DNA of 64,000 nt from LMUY01 sp964244585 (GCA_964244585.1 CAXTJM010000005.1:62001-126000); one strand, 5' to 3'; shown: positions 8,564-16,953, counted from the first letter of the stretch. The notes: generated by a model not told the origin, from the letters alone. Translations and numbers: made by a program.

Positions 8564-9253
8564 CTACTCCGCCACCTTGGCCGCGGCCGGCTGTCCGCGG
8601 GACATCGCGGCCACGCGAGCCTCGACCGCCAACAATTCCGCCCGCAGCACCTCGATCTGGCACATCAGCGGATCGGGCGAGCCATCGCACGGTGTGCCGT
8701 AGGCGAGGAATGCCGGTGTCCGCACCGGCTGGTTACGGGTGTGTTCCACGGGCCGCGCCGGGATGCCGACCACGGTCTGGCCCGGCTGCACGTCGCTCAC
8801 CACCACGGCGTTGGCGCCGACGCGTGCGCCGTCCCCGACCACGATGTCGCCCAGGATCTTCGCTCCGGCGCCCAGGATGACGTTGCGCCCCACCGTCGGG
8901 TGCCGCTTGCCCTTGGCCGTGCTCGCGGTTCCCAGGGTGACCTGGTGGTAGAGATAGGCATCGTCGCCCAGCACCGCCGTCTCCCCGATCACCACGCCCA
9001 TGCCGTGGTCGATCACCACCCGCCGCCCCAGCTCGGCACCGGGATGGATTTCGATGCCGGTGAGAAAGCGGCCGAGATGGGAGACCATGCGCCCGAGCAG
9101 GAAGAGATGGCGGCGCCAGAGGCCGTGGGCGAGGCGGTGCAGGACGATCGCGTGCAGGCCGGGATAGCACAACAGCACCTCGACCTTCGACCGGGCCGCC
9201 GGGTCGCGCTGATGATAGGCGTTGACCATCTCGCGCAGAAACATGAATGGCAT
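8564..9253 (-). CDS. cysE: Serine O-acetyltransferase
   Basis: This enzyme acetylates L-serine with acetyl-CoA, the first step of cysteine synthesis. The 229-residue protein has an N-terminal helical part (LREMVNAYHQRDPAARSK) and a left-handed beta-helix of hexapeptide repeats. The catalytic and substrate region reads GIEIHPGAELG, VIDHGMGVVIGETA and HQVTLGTASTAKGKRHP. The length and short helical domain match the EpsC/NifP type rather than the 270-residue enteric CysE. It heads the operon whose next two genes consume cysteine, so local cysteine supply and desulfuration look coordinated. The ATG at 9253 is used; GGA lies about 10 bp before it. A TATATA element at 9288-9293, in the divergent spacer, could serve as its -10 box. 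Confidence 0.93.
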   Translation of the reverse strand: MPFMFLREMVNAYHQRDPAARSKVEVLLCYPGLHAIVLHRLAHGLWRRHLFLLGRMVSHLGRFLTGIEIHPGAELGRRVVIDHGMGVVIGETAVLGDDAYLYHQVTLGTASTAKGKRHPTVGRNVILGAGAKILGDIVVGDGARVGANAVVVSDVQPGQTVVGIPARPVEHTRNQPVRTPAFLAYGTPCDGSPDPLMCQIEVLRAELLAVEARVAAMSRGQPAAAKVAE

Positions 9254-9527
9254 GCGTCAATTCCGTTATGAAAGCGCGGTCGCAGTGTCTATATATCTGC
9301 CGCGTGGCCGGGTTGAAGGCCCGTCCAGGGCATCGCGGGTGGAAGGGTCGAGACACGACGGGAACGAGCCCCGGTTTTTGATCGGCCGCGAGGCGGAGCG
9401 GCCTGCCGCCACAGACACATGGGAAGCGGTTCGTCCGGGTGGGGCATCACCTGGGGGGACGGTATCGCAGATCGAAGCATTTTTCCACGCCATGCCTGGC
9501 GATGGGTTCAGGAATTATCGGTATACC

Positions 9528-10193
9528 ATGCCAGAGGTGATGTTCGCCGGCCCCGACGGCCGGCTCGAAGGCCGTTACCACCACAGCAAGGATACGGGAG
9601 CCCCGCTCGCGCTCGTCCTGCATCCCCACCCGATGCATGGTGGCACGATGAACAACCGCATCACCTTTACCATGTACCAGTCCTTCCAGAAACTTGGCTT
9701 CTCGGTGATGCGGTTCAACTTCCGTGGCGTCGGGCGTAGCCAGGGCCGGTATGACGGCGGCATCGGGGAGATCAGCGACGCTGCCGCGGCGCTAGACTGG
9801 ATGCAGATGGTCAACCCGTCCTCGAAGGGGCTGTGGATCGCCGGCTACTCGTTTGGCGCGTTCGTCGGCATGCAGTTGCTGATGCGCCGGCCGGAGATTT
9901 CCGGTTGGATCAGCGTGGCGCCCCCGGCCAGCCATTATGATTTCGGCTTCCTGGCGCCCTGTCCGTGCGGCGGCCTGCTGATCCACGGCGACGCGGACGA
10001 ACTCGTGCCCGAGCCGTCGGTCCGCAAGCTGGTCGACAAGCTGAACACGCAGAAGGGTGTCCAGGTCGATTACCGCGTCTATCCCGGCGCGGACCACATC
10101 TTCGCCAGCCATGCCGAACAGGTTGGCGAGGCATTGGAAGACCATGTGGGCATGATCCAGGCCCGCAAGGCGATGGCGCTCGCGGCGGATTGA
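9528..10193 (+). CDS. Alpha/beta hydrolase of the small dienelactone-hydrolase-like group
   Basis: This 221-residue alpha/beta hydrolase belongs to the group that starts MPEVMFAGPDGRLEGRYH. Visible elements are the oxyanion region LHPHPMHGGTMNNR, the nucleophile elbow WIAGYSFGAFVG with catalytic Ser, an acid in HGDADELVPE and the His in YPGADHIFA. These proteins are common in alphaproteobacteria and have no settled substrate. The ATG at 9528 was chosen because homologues of this group start at this motif; an ATG at 9492 is the alternative. It is divergent from cysE across a 274-bp spacer in which I see no further gene. It ends at a hairpin facing the next gene. Confidence 0.85.
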   Translation: MPEVMFAGPDGRLEGRYHHSKDTGAPLALVLHPHPMHGGTMNNRITFTMYQSFQKLGFSVMRFNFRGVGRSQGRYDGGIGEISDAAAALDWMQMVNPSSKGLWIAGYSFGAFVGMQLLMRRPEISGWISVAPPASHYDFGFLAPCPCGGLLIHGDADELVPEPSVRKLVDKLNTQKGVQVDYRVYPGADHIFASHAEQVGEALEDHVGMIQARKAMALAAD

Positions 10194-10199
10194 CCGAAA

Positions 10200-10229
10200 C
10201 GGGCAGGAGCGTTCGACCACCCCTGCCCG
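10200..10229. terminator. Bidirectional hairpin between hydrolase and P-loop ATPase genes
   Basis: CGGGCAGG (10200-10207) pairs perfectly with CCTGCCCG (10222-10229) around a 14-nt loop, between convergent stop codons. There is no T-run on either side. Confidence 0.5.
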
Positions 10230-10238
10230 GCTGCCCGT

Positions 10239-11105
10239 CTAGCGGGCGAACCAGTCGGCGATCGGTTTGACCGCCTCCATCGTCTTGGCGCCCCAGGCGA
10301 CCTCGGCCCGGGCCTTGCGGACGGCGCGGATGTAGTCCGCACCCTGCAAGCTGGTCGACCGCAGCATTTCCTGGGCGTTGGATACCAGGCGGTCGATGCG
10401 CTGGAACACGACCCGGCCAATATCCGCCACGCCGAGCTTCTCGATCCGGATCACGGTGAACCGTCCGGGTTCGGCCTTGGCGGTTCGCGCCAGGAACTCC
10501 TGCCATTCCGGCGCCGCACCCTCGAAGCGGCCCAAATACTCCTGCTCCACGGCGAAGATGCGTACCTTCGGCCCCCATCCGATGGCCGCCTCGATCGCGG
10601 CAATCGCCGATTCGACGGAGTCGCTGGCCGTGGTGACAGGCACGACCAGCCCCATCGTCTCCCCGCCATCGGGGAAGATCGGACGCGGTTCGTCGTCCAG
10701 GATGCGGCAGATTTCCGCGAAGATGTTGGCGCCCAGATCGACCGCCAGGCCGCCGGCGCCCAAGGCGAACAGCAGATCGTCCCACGCCGTGGCATTGGGG
10801 TCGTGGGCCAGTTCGCGCGACGCCTCGAACGCCTGGGCGTTGCGGGCATCGTAATGGGTCATCCCGGCCAGGCCGTCCTCCTTGCGGAAGATGTTGGCCA
10901 GGCGGGGCTGCCGGTCGTATTCGCGCACGGCGACCGAGCGCATCAGCATGGGATAACGGTCCAGCAGGCTCACGATGACGGCGTTCGCGGTGGTCGTCTT
11001 GCCGCTCGACTTGTCGTTGGCGAAGATGAGCGTCTTGCGCGTGCTCGCGGGAGCCGCTGGCGCCGTGGCAGCGATGTCGGGTGCACTGTCGTCCGGCGGG
11101 GCCAT
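10239..11105 (-). CDS. P-loop ATPase, ParA/MinD-like with an unusual Walker A
   Basis: This 288-residue protein opens with a variable Ala/Pro-rich leader, then TLIFANDKSSGKTTTANAV, a P-loop of the deviant Lys type (K-S-S-G-K-T-T in place of K-G-G-V-G-K-T). A switch-like MGLVVPVTTASDS segment follows about 160 residues on. The rest is soluble and helical. The overall look is of the SIMIBI class (ParA, MinD, or the ATPases of plasmid transfer regions), but I do not recognise the exact family and no partner gene such as parB lies beside it. The ATG at 11105 has AGGA about 8 bp upstream and is preferred over a TTG at 11111. Role unknown: partitioning, positioning or a kinase-like activity are all possible. 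Confidence 0.65.
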   Translation of the reverse strand: MAPPDDSAPDIAATAPAAPASTRKTLIFANDKSSGKTTTANAVIVSLLDRYPMLMRSVAVREYDRQPRLANIFRKEDGLAGMTHYDARNAQAFEASRELAHDPNATAWDDLLFALGAGGLAVDLGANIFAEICRILDDEPRPIFPDGGETMGLVVPVTTASDSVESAIAAIEAAIGWGPKVRIFAVEQEYLGRFEGAAPEWQEFLARTAKAEPGRFTVIRIEKLGVADIGRVVFQRIDRLVSNAQEMLRSTSLQGADYIRAVRKARAEVAWGAKTMEAVKPIADWFAR

Positions 11106-11228
11106 TCGCAAATCCTGTTCGAAGCGTGCCTAGTGGCCGGTTACTAGCACAGGGCAGGACGATATCCAGTGCGCGGAGCGTCGCGCCATGCTAGCCCGCC
11201 CCGGCACCTTCACGAGCGTCCCACCACC

Positions 11229-12470
11229 ATGCCCAGCAGCGACTTCCTGCACGACGCCGCGACCCGCGGCTTCGTCCACCAATGCACCGACCTGGCCGCG
11301 CTGGACGCAGCCTGCAGCGCCGGGCCGGTCGGCGGGTATATCGGGTTCGACTGCACGGCCGACAGCTTGCATGTCGGCCACCTCATGCAGATCATGATGC
11401 TGCGGCTGCTGCAGCGCCACGGCCATCATCCGGTGGCGCTGATGGGGGGCGGCACCTCACGCATCGGCGACCCGTCCTTCCGCGACGAGGCGCGGGTGTT
11501 GCTGGGGGACGACCGCATCGCCGCCAACATGGCGGGCATCCGCCGTTGCATCGAGCCGTTCGTGCGGTTCGGCGGCGAGGGCGGCGCGTTGATGCTGGAC
11601 AACGCGGCCTGGCTCGACCGGCTGGGCTATATCGAATTGCTGCGCGAAGTCGGGCCGCATTTCTCCATCAGCCGCATGCTGTCCTTCGACAGCGTCCGCA
11701 CCCGGCTGGAACGCGAGCAGGGGCTGACCTTCCTGGAGTTCAACTACTCCATCCTGCAGTCCTACGATTTCCGCGAACTGATGCGCCGCCACGGTGTGGT
11801 GCTGCAGATCGGCGGGTCGGACCAGTGGGGCAACATCGTGTCCGGGGTGGAGCTGGTGCGGCGGACGGAGGCACGCACGGTGTTCGGGTTGACCACGCCG
11901 CTGATCACCACCGCATCGGGCGCCAAGATGGGCAAGACGGCGGGGGGCGCCGTCTGGCTGTCCGCCGCCCGGCTGACGCCGTACGATTACTGGCAGTTCT
12001 GGCGCAACACGGAGGACGCCGACACCGGGCGCTTCCTGCGCCTGTTCACCGACCTGGCCATGGGAGAAGTCGACCGGTTGGCAGCGCTCGGCGGCGCCGA
12101 GATCAACGAGGCGAAGAAGGTGCTGGCCACGGAGGCCACCGCGCTGGCCCACGGCCGGGCGGAGGCGGACGCCGCGGCGGCGACGGCGCGCTCCACCTTC
12201 GAAACCGGTGCGGTGGCGGACACGCTGCCGACCCACGACGTCTCGCAGGGCGAGTTGTCGCGCGGCATCCCGGTATACCGCCTGCTGGCGGAAAGCGGCC
12301 TCAGCGCCAGCCTGGGCGAAGCGCGCCGGTTGATCCGCGGTGGCGGCGCCCGGGTCAACGACGTGGTGGTGCCCGACGAGGCAGGCATCGTCACCGCGGC
12401 GGACCTGCGCGACGGAGCGCTCAAGCTATCCGCCGGGCGGAAGCAGCATAGGCTGGTCAAAGCGGGCTGA
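11229..12470 (+). CDS. tyrS: Tyrosyl-tRNA synthetase
   Basis: This class I synthetase charges tRNA-Tyr. The 413-residue protein has the HIGH-like motif SLHVGHLMQ, tyrosine-binding FLEFNYSILQSYDF, the IGGSDQWGNI block, the KMSKS-like loop GAKMGKTAGG, and a C-terminal S4 RNA-binding domain (LGEARRLIRGGGARVN). The loop reads KMGKT instead of KMSKS, a variant seen in bacterial TyrRS. The ATG at 11229 is preferred because the helix SSDFLHDAATRGFVHQ is the usual N-terminus; the frame upstream to 11169 adds non-homologous residues. It is a single gene with its promoter in the 120-bp spacer facing the divergent ATPase gene. Confidence 0.96.
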   Translation: MPSSDFLHDAATRGFVHQCTDLAALDAACSAGPVGGYIGFDCTADSLHVGHLMQIMMLRLLQRHGHHPVALMGGGTSRIGDPSFRDEARVLLGDDRIAANMAGIRRCIEPFVRFGGEGGALMLDNAAWLDRLGYIELLREVGPHFSISRMLSFDSVRTRLEREQGLTFLEFNYSILQSYDFRELMRRHGVVLQIGGSDQWGNIVSGVELVRRTEARTVFGLTTPLITTASGAKMGKTAGGAVWLSAARLTPYDYWQFWRNTEDADTGRFLRLFTDLAMGEVDRLAALGGAEINEAKKVLATEATALAHGRAEADAAAATARSTFETGAVADTLPTHDVSQGELSRGIPVYRLLAESGLSASLGEARRLIRGGGARVNDVVVPDEAGIVTAADLRDGALKLSAGRKQHRLVKAG

Positions 12471-12483
12471 CCGCGCCTTTTTT
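12462..12483 (+). terminator. Possible intrinsic terminator at the end of tyrS
   Basis: GCGG (12462-12465) and CCGC (12471-12474) can pair, and six T residues follow at 12478-12483. The stem is only 4 bp and overlaps the stop codon, so this is weak. Confidence 0.3.
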
Positions 12484-12548
12484 GGGTTCGCGCGACGCAA
12501 CCCGCCGGTCAATAGTTGGTTACCGTTTTGTAAGTTGGGGAGGACGGG

Positions 12549-12812
12549 TTGAGCATCATCGGTTGGATCGTATTCGGGCTGATCGCGGGCTTCATCGCCA
12601 GCAAGATCGTGAACAAGCAGGGTGACGGGCTCATCCTGGACATCGTCCTGGGGATCGTGGGCGCCGTGGTGGGTGGCTACCTCGTCTCTTTCTTCACCGG
12701 CGCGCCGTGGCAGAGCGGCTTCAACATCCCAAGCATGATCGTCGCGATCGTGGGCGCCATCATCGTACTGGTGATCTATCACGCCGTGGTCGGTCGCCGA
12801 TCCAGCTACTAG
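12549..12812 (+). CDS. GlsB/YeaQ/YmgE-family small membrane protein
   Basis: This 87-residue protein has three predicted membrane helices: IIGWIVFGLIAGFIASKI, then a glycine-rich DIVLGIVGAVVGGYLVSFF, then a third around MIVAIVGAIIVLVIYHAVV. The pattern GLIAG...K(I)V..G.G...D(I)..G(I)VGA is that of the transglycosylase-associated/stress response family, inner membrane proteins of unknown biochemistry often induced by stress. The start is TTG 12549, supported by a strong GGGGAGGA ribosome site 4-12 bp upstream and by the conserved first residues SIIGWI. It is a single gene between tyrS and the convergent nadK. Confidence 0.88.
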   Translation: MSIIGWIVFGLIAGFIASKIVNKQGDGLILDIVLGIVGAVVGGYLVSFFTGAPWQSGFNIPSMIVAIVGAIIVLVIYHAVVGRRSSY

Positions 12813-12827
12813 CCGCCCTCCTGGCTC

Positions 12828-12846
12828 GAAGCGGGGTGTCCGCTTC
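12828..12846. terminator. Bidirectional hairpin between glsB-like gene and nadK
   Basis: GAAGCGG (12828-12834) and CCGCTTC (12840-12846) form a perfect 7-bp stem with a 5-nt loop, centred between the two convergent stops. No T-run follows. Confidence 0.5.
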
Positions 12847-12849
12847 CAG

Positions 12850-13650
12850 CTAGGACGTGAACTGCTCGGCGATGATGCGCTCCGCCAGCGGGATGTCCGG
12901 ATCGAAGAGCACCGTCCATTGCATGGAACGGTCCTCGCTGACGGCGACCGATGCAACGTCGCGGACTTCGAAGGCATCGGCTACCGCAGCAACCGGGCGC
13001 TTCTCCGGCTCGAGCACTTCGAACAGGACGTCGGCGTTGCTGGGGAGCAGGGCGCCCCGCCAGCGCCGCGGCCGGAACGCGCTGATCGGCGTCAAAGGCA
13101 ACAGGTTCGCCGACAACGGCACGATGGGCCCGTGAGCCGACAGGTTGTAGGCCGTGGAGCCGGCAGGGGTGGCAACCAGAACGCCGTCACAGATCAACTC
13201 GGCGATGCGCACGCGCCCATCGACGGAGATCCGGATCTTGGCAGCCTGGCGGAGCTGCCGCAGCAGGCTGACCTCGTTCAGGGCCACCGCCTCCTCGACC
13301 GCGCCGGTCTGCGTCACCGCATGCATGCGTAGCGGGTGCAGGACGGCCGCTTGTGCATCCTGCAGCCGACGTGGCAGGTCTTCCTCGTTGAACGGGTTCA
13401 TCATGAAGCCGACCGAACCGCAATTCATGCCGTAGATCGGCAGCAGATGTCCGGCTATGCCATGCATGGTTTCCAGCAGGTGGCCGTCGCCGCCAAGCGC
13501 GACCACCACCTGCGCATCGGCCATGCCGCTATTGCCGTAGCGCGCCGTGAGCCGCCCGAGCGCCTGGGAGGCAACGGCGGTTTGGGCGGCAACGAAGGCG
13601 ATGCGTTCGATCGGCCCGAGCTGCGGCTCCACCGAAACCGACACGCTCAT
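12850..13650 (-). CDS. nadK: NAD kinase
   Basis: NAD kinase phosphorylates NAD to NADP. The 266-residue protein has the signature VVVALGGDGHLLETMH with the catalytic Asp, the NxSE-like VALNEVSLLRQL, and the glycine-rich GVLVATPAGSTAYNLSAHGPI. All are in order and at normal spacing. The ATG at 13650 begins MSVSVSVEPQLG shortly before the first strand; the frame remains open to 13884 only because it runs through the next gene. It starts 8 bp after the stop of the small membrane protein gene and probably forms an operon with it. Confidence 0.93.
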   Translation of the reverse strand: MSVSVSVEPQLGPIERIAFVAAQTAVASQALGRLTARYGNSGMADAQVVVALGGDGHLLETMHGIAGHLLPIYGMNCGSVGFMMNPFNEEDLPRRLQDAQAAVLHPLRMHAVTQTGAVEEAVALNEVSLLRQLRQAAKIRISVDGRVRIAELICDGVLVATPAGSTAYNLSAHGPIVPLSANLLPLTPISAFRPRRWRGALLPSNADVLFEVLEPEKRPVAAVADAFEVRDVASVAVSEDRSMQWTVLFDPDIPLAERIIAEQFTS

Positions 13651-13657
13651 GGCAGGT

Positions 13658-14038
13658 TCAGCTTTGGTCGAAACGGGGTTCGGAACGGCTTTGCCGCGAG
13701 GACGACACCCTACGTCCCGGCGAAGGCGGCGGCCGGTCGAAATCCGCCATGCGAGGCGGCATCGGCGGCAACGCCTGCGGTGTCCTGGCCCAGTTCCGCC
13801 GGTCCTCCAACTCAGGCTCGTACTCCGTACGGGCCGGCTCCGGCAGGCGTAAGACCAGGGTCCGGATCTCGCGCTGGATTTCATCCAGGCGCGCCTCCAC
13901 CCCGTCGAGCCGGCCCTTCAGCCCAAAGACATTGAACGGCATCAGCAGGAATGCCAGCAGGAACAGCACGCCGATGACGATGATGACGAACCCGACCCAG
14001 GGAGGCGCCCAATCAGGCAGGGTGAACGGCAACTGCAT
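13658..14038 (-). CDS. Small single-span membrane protein with coiled-coil segment, unknown function
   Basis: This 126-residue protein has one hydrophobic helix near the N-terminus (PWVGFVIIVIGVLFLLAFLL), then an amphipathic segment KGRLDGVEARLDEIQREIRT likely to form a short coiled coil, and a long Pro/Arg-rich disordered tail. The topology is probably N-out/C-in with a cytoplasmic tail. I do not recognise a named family. The only link is position: it precedes nadK by 8 bp on the same strand. Its start at 14038 faces the phnW-like gene across about 100 bp. Confidence 0.7.
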   Translation of the reverse strand: MQLPFTLPDWAPPWVGFVIIVIGVLFLLAFLLMPFNVFGLKGRLDGVEARLDEIQREIRTLVLRLPEPARTEYEPELEDRRNWARTPQALPPMPPRMADFDRPPPSPGRRVSSSRQSRSEPRFDQS

Positions 14039-14136
14039 GCATGCAAGCTTAGCTGACCTGATGCGTTCCGGCTAGCTACGGCTTGATCTCCGCCGGCAAA
14101 CAGGCGAGGGCTGGGCTGGCAACGACGAGGCAAGCC

Positions 14137-15252
14137 ATGAAACTGCTGATCCCTGGCCCGGTCTCTACACAGCCCGCCGTGCGTGCGGCGGCGGCGCAGG
14201 ATTTCGCGCCATGGGACAATGATTTTCGACCGATGAACGTCGACATCCGCGCCCGCGTGCTGGCGATTGCCGGAACGGAGGCGGCGGAGCATGCGACCCT
14301 GCCGCTGCAAGGCTGCGGCCATTTCGCCGTCGAGGCGGCGGTCCGCACCTTCGTTCCGCGCGGCGCGCGGCTGCTTGTCCCCGCGACCGGGGCCTATGCC
14401 GACCGCGCGGTCCGCCTGGCGCGGGAGGTCGGGTGCGACGTGGTCTGCCTGCCGGTGGGCGATACCGAACGGACCGACCCGGCCGCACTGGAGGCCGCCC
14501 TGCTCGCCGACCCGACGATCGGCCACGTGGCCCTGGTCTACAGCGAGACCGGCAGCGGCATCATCCATGACGTCCCGGCCTTGGCCGAGGCCGCCGGGCG
14601 GGCAGGCCGCCGCGTCCTGGTGGACGCCGTCTCGGCCTTCGGGGCGCTGCCGCTGGATCTGCGGGCGCTGCCGATGGTCGACGCCATCGTGTTCACGGCG
14701 AATAAATGCCTGGAGGGTCTGCCGGGACTGGCCTTTGCGGTGGCGCGGGTCGACCGGCTGCTCGCCTGCCAGGGCAAGGCTGCAAGCTGGTCCCTGGACC
14801 TGGCCGATATCTATCAGCATGCCTTGCGGGTCGGCTGGGGCAGCTTTCGCTTCACGCCGCCGGCGCAGGTGCTGGCCGCGTTCCAGACGGCGCTGGACCT
14901 GTACGATGCCGAGGGCGGCGGCCCTGCCCGGCTGGCACGCTACACCGAAAACATGCGCGTGCTCTACCATGGCGTCCGCGGGCTCGGCCTGCGGCCCTAT
15001 TTGCCGGAGGCGGTGCAGGGGCCGGTGGTAGTCAACGTCCATGCGCCGGCACATCCGGCGTGGTCGCTGCAGGGCTTCGTGGATGCGCTCAAGGCCCGGG
15101 GCTTCCTGATCAGCAACTTCCACAACACGAAGGAACCTTCCTTCCGGGTGGGCTGCATCGGCGCCGTAACCCCGCAAGACATGCGCGACGCGGTGGCCGC
15201 GATGGGGGAGAGCCTGTCCGCGATGGGCATCGGCGTGGCACGGGCCGCGTGA
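14137..15252 (+). CDS. phnW: 2-Aminoethylphosphonate-pyruvate transaminase-like PLP enzyme
   Basis: This 371-residue fold-type I aminotransferase is of the PhnW/serine-glyoxylate group. The start MKLLIPGPVSTQPAV, the block FAPWDNDF, the Asp in LVDAVSAFGALPLD and the PLP-lysine motif FTANKCLEGLPGL match PhnW (compare SANKC-EGVPG) better than serine-glyoxylate enzymes. PhnW makes phosphonoacetaldehyde from aminoethylphosphonate. No phnX hydrolase or phosphonate transporter is in view; instead the next gene, overlapping by one base (TGATG), is formate-tetrahydrofolate ligase. That makes another amino donor, in one-carbon metabolism, a real alternative. The ATG at 14137 has GAGG 9 bp upstream. 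Confidence 0.75.
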   Translation: MKLLIPGPVSTQPAVRAAAAQDFAPWDNDFRPMNVDIRARVLAIAGTEAAEHATLPLQGCGHFAVEAAVRTFVPRGARLLVPATGAYADRAVRLAREVGCDVVCLPVGDTERTDPAALEAALLADPTIGHVALVYSETGSGIIHDVPALAEAAGRAGRRVLVDAVSAFGALPLDLRALPMVDAIVFTANKCLEGLPGLAFAVARVDRLLACQGKAASWSLDLADIYQHALRVGWGSFRFTPPAQVLAAFQTALDLYDAEGGGPARLARYTENMRVLYHGVRGLGLRPYLPEAVQGPVVVNVHAPAHPAWSLQGFVDALKARGFLISNFHNTKEPSFRVGCIGAVTPQDMRDAVAAMGESLSAMGIGVARAA

Positions 15253-16916
15253 TGCGCAGCGACATCGAAATCGCCGATGCCGCCATCTTGCGGCCCATCG
15301 CCGACATCGCCGCCGAGCTGGCGATCCCTGCCGATGCGCTGGAGCCCTATGGACGGTACAAGGCGAAGATCGGCTTCGACTTCATCCGCAGCGTCGAAGC
15401 CCGGCCGGACGGCGCCTTGGTACTGGTGACCGGCATCAGCCCGACCCCAGCGGGCGAGGGCAAGACCACCACCACGATCGGCCTGGGCGACGCGCTGCGC
15501 CGCATCGGCCGCCGCGCCATGATCTGCCTGCGGGAGCCATCGCTCGGCCCCTGTTTCGGCGTGAAGGGCGGCGCCACCGGAGGCGGGCTGGCGCAGGTTG
15601 CGCCGATGGCCGAGATCAACCTGCATTTCACCGGCGACTTCCACGCGATCACCGCCGCCAACAATCTGCTGGCGGCGGTGCTCGACAATCACGTCTACTG
15701 GGGCAACGAGCTGGGGATCGACCCCCGCCGGGTGAGCTGGCGGCGCGCGCTGGACATGAACGACCGCGCGTTGCGCGACGTCGTGGTCGGGCTCGGCGGG
15801 GTCGCCAACGGCGCACCGCGGCAGGACGGGTTCGACATCACCGTGGCGTCGGAGGTCATGGCCGTGTTCTGCCTGGCGCGGGACCTGCCGGACCTGCAGG
15901 CCCGGCTCGGCCGCATGATCGTGGCCCAGGGACGCGACGGGACGGCGGTCACGGCCCGCGACCTGAAGGCGGACGGCGCCATGGCGGCGCTGCTGCGGGA
16001 CGCGTTCCAGCCCAACCTGGTCCAGACCCTGGAAGGCTCTCCCGCGCTGGTACATGGCGGCCCGTTCGCAAACATCGCGCATGGCTGCAATTCGGTCATG
16101 GCCACCCGGCTCGGCCTAAAGCTGGCCGACATCGTCGTGACCGAGGCGGGATTCGGCGCGGATCTCGGCGGCGAGAAGTTTCTGGACATCAAGTGCCGCA
16201 GCGCCGGGCTGCGGCCGGGCTGCTGCGTCGTGGTCGCGACGGTGCGCGCGCTGAAGATGCATGGCGGCATGGCGCGGGGGGATCTGGGCCGGGAGGATCC
16301 GGCGGCAGTGCGACGCGGGGTCGCCAACCTTGCCCGGCACGTCGAGAACATGGGGAAGTTCGGCCTGCCGGTCATTGTGGCGCTCAACCGGTTCACGGGC
16401 GACACCGAGGCGGAATACCAGGCCGTTCGTGCCAGCCTCTCCGGCGTGGAGGTGGTGCTATGCTCCCATTGGGCGGAGGGAAGCGCCGGCGCGGAGGCGC
16501 TAGCACACGCCGTCCTACAAAAGCTTGAGGACCGGGAGGCCGACTACCGCCCGCTGTATCCGGAGGCCATGGGACTGGCGGACAAGTTGCGCACGGTGGC
16601 CCGCGAGATCTACCGGGCCAGCGACATCGCCATGTCCCCCGCCGTCGAGCGCCGTCTAGCCGCCTTGGAGGCGGCTGGGTTCGGCAACCACCCTGTCTGC
16701 ATCGCCAAGACGCAGTACAGCTTTTCAGCCGACCCGAAAGCCCTGGGCGCCCCCAGCGGGCACGTGCTGCCAGTGCGCGAGGTCAGACTGTCCGCCGGTG
16801 CCGGCTTCGTGGTGGCGGTTTGCGGCGACATCATGAGCATGCCGGGTCTGCCGCAGCATCCAGCGGCGGAGGAGATCGGCCTGGGATCCGGAGGCCGTAT
16901 CACCGGCCTGTTCTAG
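15252..16916 (+). CDS. fhs: Formate-tetrahydrofolate ligase
   Basis: This enzyme joins formate to tetrahydrofolate with ATP, giving 10-formyl-THF. The 554-residue protein shows the P-loop GISPTPAGEGKTTTTIGL, the PSLGPCFGVKGGATGGG folate/formate region, HFTGDFHAITAANNLL, DIVVTEAGFGADLGGEKF and a C-terminal MPGLPQHPAAEEIGL. The length is normal for the family. The ATG at 15252 overlaps the stop of the phnW-like gene by one base, so the two are translationally coupled; the frame is open much further upstream but only as a shadow of that gene. It converges with a small minus-strand ORF. Confidence 0.96.
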   Translation: MRSDIEIADAAILRPIADIAAELAIPADALEPYGRYKAKIGFDFIRSVEARPDGALVLVTGISPTPAGEGKTTTTIGLGDALRRIGRRAMICLREPSLGPCFGVKGGATGGGLAQVAPMAEINLHFTGDFHAITAANNLLAAVLDNHVYWGNELGIDPRRVSWRRALDMNDRALRDVVVGLGGVANGAPRQDGFDITVASEVMAVFCLARDLPDLQARLGRMIVAQGRDGTAVTARDLKADGAMAALLRDAFQPNLVQTLEGSPALVHGGPFANIAHGCNSVMATRLGLKLADIVVTEAGFGADLGGEKFLDIKCRSAGLRPGCCVVVATVRALKMHGGMARGDLGREDPAAVRRGVANLARHVENMGKFGLPVIVALNRFTGDTEAEYQAVRASLSGVEVVLCSHWAEGSAGAEALAHAVLQKLEDREADYRPLYPEAMGLADKLRTVAREIYRASDIAMSPAVERRLAALEAAGFGNHPVCIAKTQYSFSADPKALGAPSGHVLPVREVRLSAGAGFVVAVCGDIMSMPGLPQHPAAEEIGLGSGGRITGLF

Positions 16917-16953
16917 CCATGCTGTGGTGCAGCCCAGACCTGATCTAATGGGC

